64,000 nt of DNA, taken from contig JANPZZ010000009.1 in NCBI GenBank assembly GCA_024707305.1, positions 1-64,000 of the forward strand. The letters run 5' to 3'. The translations under genes and the position numbers were made by a program. How positions within the stretch are numbered: the stretch's first letter is position 1; the number at the start of each line of letters is the position of its first letter. The notes beneath the pieces were generated by a model that saw only the letters and a list, made by a program, of their open reading frames with translations, made no database searches and was not told the origin of the DNA. Of this stretch, positions 49,716 to 58,052 are shown one piece after another. Source of the stretch: Chitinophagaceae bacterium. Lineage in GTDB: Bacteria; Bacteroidota; Bacteroidia; Chitinophagales; Chitinophagaceae.

Positions 49716-49813
49716 CGAAGCTCGATGACCGATGATCGATGATCGAAGATCGATGACCGATGTCCGATGTCCGATGATCGATGACCGATGTCCGATGATT
49801 GATGATCGATTTC
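49716..49813. repeat. Heptamer array, 14 exact units (family C, GATG orientation)
   Basis: The units are cgaagct, cgatgac, cgatgat, cgatgat, cgaagat, cgatgac, cgatgtc, cgatgtc, cgatgat, cgatgac, cgatgtc, cgatgat, tgatgat and cgatttc, with no indel. The array lies just upstream of the sulfatase-like gene. It is one of three arrays in a 380-bp gap. Confidence 0.9.
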
Positions 49814-49865
49814 GGCAGATGTCAGATTAAACAATATTGCCGCAATTTACCGATTATGAGGGAAT

Positions 49866-49921
49866 CGGAGATCGGAGATCGATGGTCGATGACAGATGAC
49901 CGATGTCCGATGTCCGATGTC
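49866..49921. repeat. Heptamer array, eight exact units (family C, GATG orientation)
   Basis: The units are cggagat, cggagat, cgatggt, cgatgac, agatgac, cgatgtc, cgatgtc and cgatgtc. It has the same orientation as the preceding array and is opposite to the one at 49989-50044. Confidence 0.88.
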
Positions 49922-49988
49922 AGGCGGAACTTAGCATTGCGGAAAATCCATACTACCTTCAGCAGCGGCGCCATTCAACTGGAAATAT

Positions 49989-50044
49989 ACATCGACCATC
50001 GACCATCGATCATCCACCATCGATCTTCGACCATCGATCATCGC
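49989..50044. repeat. Heptamer array, eight exact units (family C, CATC orientation)
   Basis: The units are acatcga, ccatcga, ccatcga, tcatcca, ccatcga, tcttcga, ccatcga and tcatcgc. It is the inverted partner of the two arrays to its left. It ends 7 bp before the -7 box of the PAP2 gene. Confidence 0.88.
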
Positions 50045-50051
50045 TCCTCAC

Positions 50052-50059
50052 TATCTTTG
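50052..50059 (+). promoter_or_regulatory. -7 promoter box of the PAP2 gene
   Basis: TATCTTTG fits TAnnTTTG and ends 4 bp before the ATG at 50064, so the message would be leaderless or nearly so. The -33 region is heptamer array. Confidence 0.5.
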
Positions 50060-50063
50060 CCCC

Positions 50064-50677
50064 ATGTTTCTCTACATCCCACTTCCCGAATGGCTGGTCA
50101 GGATGGACCAGGATTTGTTCGTTGTGATCAACGCCCGATGGAACAATTCCTTTTTTGATGCCGTGATGCCGTTTATGCGTGAAGCGCTGAACTGGGCGCC
50201 TCTTTATGTGTTCCTGATTGCATTTGCCTTGCTCAACTTCAGGGGCAGGGGCGGCTGGTGGGTTTTGTTTATGCTCGCAACAGTGGCGCTGACGGATATG
50301 ACGGGTAACTATCTTTTCAAACACAATTTTGAACGGCTTCGCCCTTGTTGGGATCCGGAACTGGTGTCGCAGGTAAGGTTGCTGGTCGACTATTGCTCGC
50401 GCGGATTCAGTTTCTCCTCCAACCATGCGGCCAACCACATGGGTATGGCAGCCTTTTTTATATCACCACGCGCCACTGGCTGGGGAAATGGTCCCTGACC
50501 GGATTCCTGTGGGCTGCCTGGATTGGTTATGCGCAAATTTACGTGGGCGTCCACTACCCTTTTGATGTGTTGGTTGGGCTGCTTATCGGTTTGATTTTGG
50601 GAAGTTTAACCGGCCAATTATTTATCAAGCGACACGGATTTGCTATCTTCGGTGATCAAACAATTGTATCTTCTTAA
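50064..50677 (+). CDS. PAP2-family membrane phosphatase (one frameshift)
   Basis: Five to six hydrophobic helices carry the three PAP2 motifs: KHNFERLRP (K-x6-RP), SFSSNHAANHMG (PSGH-like) and YVGVHYPFDVLVG (SR/GH-x5-D). One T is missing in the T6 run at 50454-50459. Repair gives GMAAFFYITTRHWLGKWSLTGFLWAAW and a 204-residue protein. It would dephosphorylate a lipid such as undecaprenyl pyrophosphate or phosphatidic acid. Its TAA stop overlaps the ATG of the next gene by one base, so the two are translationally coupled. Confidence 0.92.
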
Positions 50678-51971
50678 TGGAAATACTCATATTGGCAGGA
50701 CTCATCCTGCTTAACGGTCTTTTTTCGATGGCAGAGATAGCATTGGTATCTGCCCGTAAGGCCAGGCTGGAATCACAAGCCAATAAAGGCGATAAAGACG
50801 CGCTCGAAGCATTAAACCTCGCAAATAAACCTGAAAATTTTCTTTCCACTGTTCAAATGGGTATTACCGTAATTGGTATTATCACGGGTCTTTATTCAGG
50901 TGAAAAAATAACTGATGATTTTGCAATATACCTGCAAAAATGGCCCGCAATTGCTCCATACAGCTATGGTATTGCAACTTCTATTGTCGTAATTATCGTT
51001 ACCTACTTCACAATCATTTTCGGTGAACTGGTACCCAAAAGACTGGGACTGGCCCGTCCTGAAGGTATTGCAAAAGCGGTTGCACGCCCCATGCGTTTCA
51101 TCAGTCTTATCACCTATCCTTTTATCTGGCTGCTGAGCAAAAGCAGCAACTTTATCATTAGCATTTTCGGTTTGAAAACGGGTGAGAATATGGTAACGGA
51201 AGAAGAAATCAAAGCCATTATCAGTGAAGGAACAGAACAGGGAACCATCGAAGAAACCGAACAGGAAATCATCGAACGTGTATTTCACCTAAGCGACCGA
51301 AATATCACTTCACTGATGACGCACAGAAGTGATATCGTTTGGTTCAATGTGGATGATACCGAAGAAATGATCCGCGGAAAAATCATTAAAGAACCTCATT
51401 CCATTTATCCTATTTGCGACAATAGTATTGATGAATTGAAAGGTGTGGTGGCGATTAAGGATTTATATATATCTCCCGATAATGTGGCCTTTAAAGACCT
51501 GATGCGTCCGGCATTGTTTGTTCCGGAAAACAACACCGCTTTCCAGGTAATGGAAAAATTCAAGGAGTCGCAACTGCATTCATGTTTCATTGTAGATGAA
51601 TATGGATCTGTTCTGGGAATGATTACACTGAACGACATCCTGGAAGCGATTATTGGCGACATGCCACAGCCTGACGTAGAAGAATATGAAATCAAAGAAC
51701 GAGAAGACGGAAGTTACCTCGTGGATGCACAAATCCCTTTCTATGATTTCCTGACGCGTTTTGAAAAACGCAATGGATGAATGAAGGCGAGCAGGAATTT
51801 GATACCCTTGCGGGATTCATTCTTCATGAACTGGAGCGCATTCCCCAGACCGGCGATAAATTTGAATGGAAAGGATTCAGTTTCGAAATCGTCGACATGG
51901 ACGGTCACCGCATCGACAAAGTGCTGATTGTTATCAGCGACAAGTTGCGTGAAGAAATGGAAGAGGACTAA
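50677..51971 (+). CDS. CNNM/CorC-family (HlyC/CorC) membrane transport protein (one frameshift)
   Basis: The N-terminal CNNM domain (DUF21) has helices EILILAGLILLNGLFSMAEIALVSARKARLE and YGIATSIVVIIVTYFTIIFGELVPKRLGL. Two CBS motifs follow (about 205-330; VTEEEIKAIISEG, LMTHRSDIVWFNV, LHSCFIVDEYGSVLGMITLNDILEAIIGD). A CorC_HlyC C-terminal domain ends the protein (EFDTLAGFILHELERIPQTGDKFEWKGFSFEIVDMDGHRIDKVLI). One A is missing in the A5 run at 51764-51768; repair gives FEKTQWMNEGEQEF and 431 residues. The family is linked to Mg2+/Co2+ export. Its start overlaps the PAP2 stop. Confidence 0.93.
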
Positions 51972-51983
51972 ATCACCCTATTC

Positions 51984-52502
51984 CTAAAAATTTACAGACA
52001 AATCTTTTTGCGGAAACTTCAACCTGTTGCTCTTACGGTTGCCGTTAACTTTTATATGTACAATATTAGACTGATCGTCGAATAGATCATACATGAGACT
52101 ATTCTGTATGCTAAAAGCAGTTGCCTGGGAAATATTCGTTGCCTGGAAGTAACTGTAGGTTGCTTCATGGTCTCTTTCAAAGCCGATACATTCCAGGTTG
52201 GCTGGTTTCCCATTGACATTGATCAGCAGGTGTTTTTTTACATAAATATTTACCCATTTCTGCACTGCTTCGCGATCACGCGGGTTGATCAGGTCAATAT
52301 CAGTATCAGCGGTCTTTTCAAGAATATTCTCGAAATCGTCGGTAAACAGTTTACAGATAATCTCCAGGGACTGCTCATCATTATTGTATTCAATCTCTAC
52401 CACCCCCAGATGCAGTGGATGCACCGCGGTTGTTTCCACATTTTGAAAAAAAGGCAGAACGGCCAGCGCCGTTAATAACCATTTATAGACCCATACTCCC
52501 AT
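51984..52502 (-). CDS. DUF6702-family protein
   Basis: This 172-residue exported protein has an N-terminal hydrophobic segment (YKWLLTALAVLPFF) and then VHPLHLGVVEIEYNNDEQSLEIICKLFTDDFENIL, the recognisable opening of DUF6702. The remainder is beta-rich and ends with FDDQSNIVHIKVNGNRKSNRLKFPQKDLSVNF. Function is unknown. In related genomes, from memory, it neighbours a HupE/UreJ protein and an M1 peptidase, exactly the genes that follow divergently here. That conserved grouping suggests a shared envelope role. Confidence 0.82.
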   Translation of the reverse strand: MGVWVYKWLLTALAVLPFFQNVETTAVHPLHLGVVEIEYNNDEQSLEIICKLFTDDFENILEKTADTDIDLINPRDREAVQKWVNIYVKKHLLINVNGKPANLECIGFERDHEATYSYFQATNISQATAFSIQNSLMYDLFDDQSNIVHIKVNGNRKSNRLKFPQKDLSVNF

Positions 52503-52611
52503 TGAACAAATTTATTTTATCGTTACAAAAGTCTGGTTTATTTTAACACCTTGCTTCTGCAGACGGAAATTAGGACGAAATAGTTGCCATCATTATTCTT
52601 TGTAAAAAAAC

Positions 52612-53188
52612 ATGGGAGACTTCCGGATCTTTTTTTGAACTGGGCTGGGAACATATCATTAGCGCTGATGCGCTGGACCACCAGTTATTTATTGCAGCCC
52701 TCGCGGCTATTTATCTGCTCCGCGACTGGAAACAGGTACTGATTCTGGTCACTGCATTTACGATCGGACATTCTTTGACACTGGCCCTTAGTGTTCTTGA
52801 TATTGTTCGGTTTCCTGCAAATTGGGTTGAATTTCTGATTCCGGTTACGATTGTAATAACCGCTCTTACCAATCTGACACAGAAAAAATTTACACCGCGT
52901 TCCATCCGCATCAACTATTTCCTGGCGCTCTTTTTCGGTCTCATCCATGGAATGGGCTTTGCCAATTCGATCCGTGAAATGATGGCATCCGGGGAAGGAA
53001 TTGGCTGGAGCCTGCTCGGTTTTAACCTCGGACTGGAAGCAGGCCAGATCGTGGTCGTAATGATTTTGCTGCTGGCAGCACATGTAATTGTGAATATCCT
53101 CCGGGTCAACCGCCGGGAATGGGTAATTTTTTTATCTGCAGCAGTTTTCGCACTTTCGCTGCAACAAGCGCTCGAAAGAATACCATAA
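52612..53188 (+). CDS. HupE/UreJ-family membrane protein (one frameshift)
   Basis: The start is ATG 52612 (MGDFRIFFELGWEHIISADALDHQLFI). The raw frame stops at once because of an extra T in the T7 run at 52630-52636; removing one T opens the whole gene. Six hydrophobic segments follow (QLFIAALAAIYLLRDWKQVLILVTAFTIGHSLTLAL, FLIPVTIVITALTNL, INYFLALFFGLIHGMGFAN, LGLEAGQIVVVMILLLAAHVIV, and others). The conserved histidines in GHSLT and GLIHGMGFA are as in HupE/UreJ metal transporters. It has 191 residues. It may move Ni/Co or another metal, possibly supplying the adjacent zinc peptidase; the latter is speculation. Confidence 0.85.
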
Positions 53189-53208
53189 AACTTGTTCAAA
53201 CAATCAAT

Positions 53209-55584
53209 ATGAAAAAAGCCGCATTATTACTTTTAACCTCCCTGAGTTTACTCACAGGTGTGCTGGCCCAGAACATTCAGAATAATCCCGGCAGTAATCA
53301 CGGGAATAAATTCGAACAACTGGGAACAATCCTGCCAACGAGCAACGAATATCGCACAGCCAGTGGAGCGCCGGGTCCCAAATACTGGCAACAACGTGTC
53401 GACTACGACATTAAGTGCGAATTGGATGAGGTCAATAACAAACTTACAGGAAGTGAAACCATCACCTACTATAACAACTCGCCCGATGTGCTGACCTATC
53501 TCTGGTTGCAAATGGACGAAAACCAACATAGTACGGTGAACAATGCCAACTATCAGTCGAGCAACTCTATGCCACGCCAGGCTACCGACAATATGCTCAA
53601 CAACCTGGAAGAACGTAGAAGCGACAATGGTTATGGTTTCAACATTACTAAAATGGTTGACATGACTGGTAAACCATTGAAGTCGATCCTGAACAAAACA
53701 ATGTTGCGTGTAGAACTGCCCACAGCATTGAAACCAGGTCAGAAATTTGTTTTCAAAATTGACTGGAATTACAAACTGGCCAACCGCGGCGACTTTATGC
53801 GTTTTGGTGGTGCACGTGGTGGCTATGAGTCATTTGACGATGGCAACAATGCATACACGATAACTCAGTGGTATCCCCGCCTGTGTAAATACAGTGATGA
53901 CCAGGGCTGGCAAAACCACCAGTTTACCGGTCGAGGTGAATTTGCACTCAGCTTTGGCAACTTCAAAGTACAGATGACAGTTCCAGCCGATCACATTGTA
54001 GGCAGCACTGGTGAATGCCTGAACTATGCGCAAACAATGACGCCAACTCAAAAAGCACGTTGGGCAAAAGCTCAAACTGCAAAAGAGCCTGTAGAAATCG
54101 TAACACTTGAGGAAGCGAAAGCTGCTTCTGCTAAAAAAAGCACTGCGAAAAAAACCTGGATCTATAAAGCGGATGATGTTCGTGACTTTGCCTGGACCAG
54201 CAGTCGTAGGTTTGTATGGGATGCAATGCCTGTAACGGTAGAGAACAAAAAGGTAATGTGCATGAGCTTCTATGGTGAAGAAGCATATCCTATTTACAAC
54301 AGACTTTCTACAAAAGCAGTAGCACATACAATCAAAACTTATTCTGATTTTTCAATCCCCTATCCTTATCCAACTGCACAATCAGTAGAAGGTAACCAGG
54401 GTATGGAATATCCAATGATTTGCTTTAACCCAGGCCGTGCACAAAAAGATGGTTCTTATACAGAGAGCTCACGCAATGCGGCAATTTTTGTTATTATTCA
54501 CGAAGTAGGACATAACTTCTTCCCCATGATCGTAAACAGCGACGAACGTCAATGGAGCTGGATGGACGAAGGATTGAATTCTTACTTACAATACCTCGCA
54601 CAGGAACTGTGGGATAATACATTCCCCAGTACGGAAGGTGCTCCGTGGACGATTACCAACTACATGAAATTGCCCAAAGACCAGTTGGAACCGATTATGA
54701 CCAACTCGGAGAACATCATCAACTTTGGTGCAAACGCATACGACAAACCAGCAACAGCTTTGAATATTTTGCGTGAAACTATCCTGGGTCGCGAGCTGTT
54801 TGATTATGCATTCAGAGAGTACGCCAGAAGATGGGCATTCAAGTCCCCCACTCCTGCTGATTTCTTCCGCACCATTGAAGATGCATCTGGCGAAGATCTC
54901 GACTGGTTCTGGCGTGGCTGGTTCTACGGTACAGATCCTGTTGACATCTCGCTTGATTCTGTAAAATATGCGAAGCCTGATGTAAATGCCGTTCCTGCAT
55001 TCCGTGATACAACCGTAATGCGCAAGTTGCCAAAACCAATGGTGAACGAATTCGACGATTTGTCAAAACGCCGCAACCGTGAAGACAAAAACATCGTATT
55101 TGAAACAGATCGTGATACAACACTTCGCGATTTCTACTGGCGTTACGACCGTGGCCTGGAACCATACGATTCTACATCTTATCCTGTTCAGGTAGCTTCA
55201 GGTGTTGAAGAACTGGACGAAGCAGGTAAGAAAAAATATGCCGATAAACATTTTTATGAACTATCATTCAGCAACAAAGGTGGATTGGTAATGCCAATCA
55301 TTATTGAATGGACTTATAAAGATGGTTCAAAAGAAGTAGAGCGTATTCCTGCACAGGTGTGGAGAGCCAATGAGAAGAAAGTGGTGAAGACCTTCATGAA
55401 AGACAGGGAAGTGGCTTCTATCAAACTTGATCCTTATCGCGAAACAGCCGATATCGACGAGAGCAACAATAGCTGGAATGAGATTCCCCAACCAAGCAAA
55501 TTCCAGTTGTTCAAACAAAGAAATGTTAAGCAACCGGATGGCATCAACCCGATGCAGAAGGCTGCTGAAAAGAAAGGATTCTAA
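53209..55584 (+). CDS. M1-family metallopeptidase, large form
   Basis: The intact 791-residue exported protein has signal MKKAALLLLTSLSLLTGVLAQ. The N-terminal beta domain reads WQQRVDYDIKCELDEVNNKLTGSETITYYNNSPDVLTYLWLQMDENQ. The M1 catalytic domain has GMEYPM (GxMEN equivalent), the zinc motif HEVGHNFF and the third ligand Glu in WMDEGLNSYLQY. A C-terminal beta extension (about 600-791) contains ELSFSNKGGLVMPIIIEWTYKDG. The start at 53209 follows the HupE stop by 20 bp, so they form an operon. It is probably a periplasmic or surface aminopeptidase. A strong terminator follows. Confidence 0.94.
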   Translation: MKKAALLLLTSLSLLTGVLAQNIQNNPGSNHGNKFEQLGTILPTSNEYRTASGAPGPKYWQQRVDYDIKCELDEVNNKLTGSETITYYNNSPDVLTYLWLQMDENQHSTVNNANYQSSNSMPRQATDNMLNNLEERRSDNGYGFNITKMVDMTGKPLKSILNKTMLRVELPTALKPGQKFVFKIDWNYKLANRGDFMRFGGARGGYESFDDGNNAYTITQWYPRLCKYSDDQGWQNHQFTGRGEFALSFGNFKVQMTVPADHIVGSTGECLNYAQTMTPTQKARWAKAQTAKEPVEIVTLEEAKAASAKKSTAKKTWIYKADDVRDFAWTSSRRFVWDAMPVTVENKKVMCMSFYGEEAYPIYNRLSTKAVAHTIKTYSDFSIPYPYPTAQSVEGNQGMEYPMICFNPGRAQKDGSYTESSRNAAIFVIIHEVGHNFFPMIVNSDERQWSWMDEGLNSYLQYLAQELWDNTFPSTEGAPWTITNYMKLPKDQLEPIMTNSENIINFGANAYDKPATALNILRETILGRELFDYAFREYARRWAFKSPTPADFFRTIEDASGEDLDWFWRGWFYGTDPVDISLDSVKYAKPDVNAVPAFRDTTVMRKLPKPMVNEFDDLSKRRNREDKNIVFETDRDTTLRDFYWRYDRGLEPYDSTSYPVQVASGVEELDEAGKKKYADKHFYELSFSNKGGLVMPIIIEWTYKDGSKEVERIPAQVWRANEKKVVKTFMKDREVASIKLDPYRETADIDESNNSWNEIPQPSKFQLFKQRNVKQPDGINPMQKAAEKKGF

Positions 55585-55601
55585 AATCTGTTTCTTTTAA
55601 T

Positions 55602-55648
55602 AAAAAGCGAAATGCGGTTCGGTCGATCGAATCGCATTTCGCTTTTTT
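55602..55648 (+). terminator. Terminator after the HupE-M1 operon
   Basis: A perfect 15-bp stem AAAAAGCGAAATGCG / CGCATTTCGCTTTTT with a 16-nt loop is followed by T. Confidence 0.93.
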
Positions 55649-55699
55649 GTGCTTACGATTGTTAAAACGAAATCACATAAATTGCAAATAAAACTGCGC

Positions 55700-56524
55700 A
55701 TGTACAGGCTATTTACTTTTTTGCTTACGATTGTCATTTCTATTTCTACAAAAGCAGCCATTATTGATACCGTTTCTATCTACAGCGCGGCCATGAGAAA
55801 ATCTGCAAAATGTGTTGTAATTATTCCTGAAGCTGATAGACCTGAAGAAGGCTGGCCGGTGGTTTATCTTTTACATGGATATAGTGGCGACGCCACTAAC
55901 TGGATTACAAAAGTTCCTGTTATCGCACAATATGCAGATGATTTCAAAGTAATGATCGTATGCCCCGACGGCGATTACAGCAGTTGGTATATCGACAGCC
56001 CGGTTGATAGCACCATGCGTTACGCAACTTATATCGGTCGGGAAGTACCGCATTATATCGACGGTACGTACCCTACACTTGCACAAAAAGAAGGACGTGC
56101 GATTACCGGCCTCAGTATGGGTGGACATGGTGGATTATATCTCGGATTGAAGTACAGCGACATGTTTAGTGCCTGTGGAAGTATGAGTGGCGGTGTAGAT
56201 TTGTTTTGCTGTACAAACCGTTTTGATGTTGACAAAAGAATCGGCGATACGACCGTAGCAAGCTTTCAAAAATATTCGGTGGCTTCCATCGTAGAAAAAC
56301 TGGACCCGGCTAACGCACCCAGGATCATTTTTGATTGCGGTACTGAAGATTTCTTTTATGACATCAATGCAAAACTGCACCAGAAGATGGTGTCATTAAA
56401 AATTCCACACGAATACATTGAACGCCCGGGAAAACATGATTGGGAATACTGGGGAAACGCGTTGCAGTATCAGCTGTTGTTTTTTACAAATCATTTTAAA
56501 CAACAACTCGCATCGATTAATTGA
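55700..56524 (+). CDS. Exported esterase of the esterase D / antigen 85 type
   Basis: The start is taken at 55700 (MYRLFTFLLTIVISISTKAAIID, a signal peptide). The 274-residue alpha/beta hydrolase has an HG oxyanion motif (VVYLLHGYSGDATNW), nucleophile elbow GLSMGGHGG, acid region IFDCGTEDFFYD and catalytic His in RPGKHDWEYWGNAL. This set matches PF00756 esterases (tributyrin esterase, S-formylglutathione hydrolase and acetyl-xylan/feruloyl esterase relatives). Being exported, it probably deacylates extracellular substrates. The substrate cannot be named. Confidence 0.9.
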   Translation: MYRLFTFLLTIVISISTKAAIIDTVSIYSAAMRKSAKCVVIIPEADRPEEGWPVVYLLHGYSGDATNWITKVPVIAQYADDFKVMIVCPDGDYSSWYIDSPVDSTMRYATYIGREVPHYIDGTYPTLAQKEGRAITGLSMGGHGGLYLGLKYSDMFSACGSMSGGVDLFCCTNRFDVDKRIGDTTVASFQKYSVASIVEKLDPANAPRIIFDCGTEDFFYDINAKLHQKMVSLKIPHEYIERPGKHDWEYWGNALQYQLLFFTNHFKQQLASIN

Positions 56525-56537
56525 TTTCTGGTAAAAT

Positions 56538-56587
56538 AAAAATGCTTTTGCGGTTGATACACATATCCATCGCAAAAGCATTTTTTT
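56538..56587. terminator. Bidirectional terminator after the esterase gene
   Basis: A stem AAAAATGCTTTTGCG / CGCAAAAGCATTTTT with an 18-nt loop lies between convergent genes. Confidence 0.92.
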
Positions 56588-56601
56588 ATGATAAAAAAGA
56601 A

Positions 56602-57301
56602 TTAACCTCCTGTTCGGCCGTCGCGCACTTTCACTTTTTTCTTGCCTTCATTTTTCTTTTTCAAAATCCTGTACGGCTTTTGGCTTGGGTACTTCTTTCT
56701 TTTCTGCTTCACCATCTTTGGAAACTGCGATCGGTCGCAGATCGTCGTCGGCATTTTCCCGATCTATTTCGCTCTTGGTTTTATTCATCCACCACTCTTC
56801 CGTCTTATAGATCGTACCCCATTCGGGATCGTAATAGGTCCAGCTTCCATGTCGCATAGATGCACCTTCCACAGGTACCACTACGCGGTCCAGTACGCGT
56901 GATGGATCGATGGGATCAATAACATCCACCGTATCAAATTTTTTCCCGGGTTCAATGGCGCGCCAGCTTTCTTCGCGGATCAATCCGCCAATATTGTTAT
57001 AATAACGGCTCTTGCCGTCCAGTTGCCCCCAGCGATAATTTTCTTCGGCGAGTTTATCTCCCATCAGTGAGAACCGAACCCAGCGACCTACTTTGAAATC
57101 GTTTTCAAAATAACCCTGTTCTTCATAACCGGGTTCGCCACGCAGGGCTTCTATCTTAATAACCCAGGGACCCTGTTTTTTCCCATCCATATCCACGCGG
57201 TTTAATGTATCGCCGCGAACGCTGATGATATACGACTTCCATTGCTGGGCTTTAAGAGCCTGCGTGCCAAGTAAAATCAACAGGATAAACAGGTAGCGCA
57301 T
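56602..57301 (-). CDS. Exported MORN-like repeat protein, function unknown (one frameshift near the C-terminus)
   Basis: A signal peptide (MRYLFILLILLGTQALKAQ) is followed by repeats of the G-x-W / E-x-x-Y type seen in MORN/YwqK proteins: GKKQGPWVIKIEAL, GYFENDFKVGRWVRFSLMGDKLAEENYRWGQLDGKSRYYNNIGGL, RHGSWTYYDPEWGTIYKTEEWW. The raw frame ends at FEKEK (56648). Removing one T from the T5 run at 56651-56655 extends it as ENEGKKKVKVRDGRTGG with stop at 56602. The result is 232 residues and ends right at the terminator. It is probably periplasmic. The C-terminal repair is less certain than the others. Confidence 0.78.
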
Positions 57302-57380
57302 AGGGTGAAATTTTATGATTCTAAAACGTACCGGAAAGCAATTTGTTGCCAGAAAACTGTCGCAAGTCAGATGGTGCCGT

Positions 57381-57800
57381 TTATTTATTTACTAACCACT
57401 GAATGGCAAGCGAATATCCCTGCAAACCCAGCCCTGTTATGGTACCTTTAACTTTTGCGCTTACGTGGGAAATTTTTCTGAACTCTTCTCTTGCGTGTAC
57501 GTTGGAAATATGCACCTCCACCACAGGTGCTTTGATGGCTGCAATGGCGTCGCCAATGGCAACAGATGTATGTGTATATGCTGCAGGATTTAGTACAATG
57601 CCATCCGTATTAAATCCAGATTCCTGAATTGCGTTTACCAGCTCGCCTTCTATGTTTGATTGAAAATAGTGAAACTCAACCTGCGGAAATGCTTTTTTCA
57701 GTTCTGCTAAATATGTTTCGAAACCCTGGTCTCCATAAACATCGGGTTCGCGTTTTCCAAGCAAATTCAGGTTGGGGCCATTGATGATTGCGATTTTCAT
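57381..57800 (-). CDS. aroQ: 3-dehydroquinate dehydratase, type II
   Basis: The third enzyme of the shikimate pathway removes water from 3-dehydroquinate. The 139-residue dodecameric type is recognised by INGPNLNLLGKREPDVYGD (catalytic Tyr22), FQSNIEGELVNAIQ, GIVLNPAAYTHTSVAIGDA and VVEVHISNVHAREEFR (catalytic His), then GTITGLGLQGYSLAIQ. The length and all active-site residues are normal. It stands alone, about 80 bp downstream of the MORN-like gene's start, with no other aro gene nearby. Confidence 0.97.
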   Translation of the reverse strand: MKIAIINGPNLNLLGKREPDVYGDQGFETYLAELKKAFPQVEFHYFQSNIEGELVNAIQESGFNTDGIVLNPAAYTHTSVAIGDAIAAIKAPVVEVHISNVHAREEFRKISHVSAKVKGTITGLGLQGYSLAIQWLVNK

Positions 57801-57901
57801 GGAAACGAATTTAGCATTTTAAAGAACTATAAATTCAAGTTTCCCTCCCGTATGTTTCACGCAGCGTACGCCGAGGTTCTGCGGAGTGCGCGGAAGTCTG
57901 T

Positions 57902-57941
57902 GGAAATATGTAAATGAGGAAATGTGCAAATGTGGCAATTC
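57902..57941. repeat. Five octamer units (family B, reverse orientation)
   Basis: The units are ggaaatat, gtaaatga, ggaaatgt, gcaaatgt and ggcaattc in 8-nt phase. It is the inverted partner of the array at 57977-58048, across a 35-bp spacer. Confidence 0.75.
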
Positions 57942-57976
57942 AGAATTCAAGCGCTTTATAAGTTACAAAAGTATTT

Positions 57977-58048
57977 CCTCATTTACACATTTTCTCATTT
58001 CCTCATTTCCACATTTCCACATTTCCTCATTCCCTCATTTCCACATTC
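57977..58048. repeat. Octamer array, nine exact units (family B)
   Basis: The units are cctcattt, acacattt, tctcattt, cctcattt, ccacattt, ccacattt, cctcattc, cctcattt and ccacattc. The array ends 4 bp before the carA stop codon at 58053. With 57902-57941 it can form a hairpin downstream of carA. Confidence 0.88.
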
Positions 58049-58052
58049 CCTC

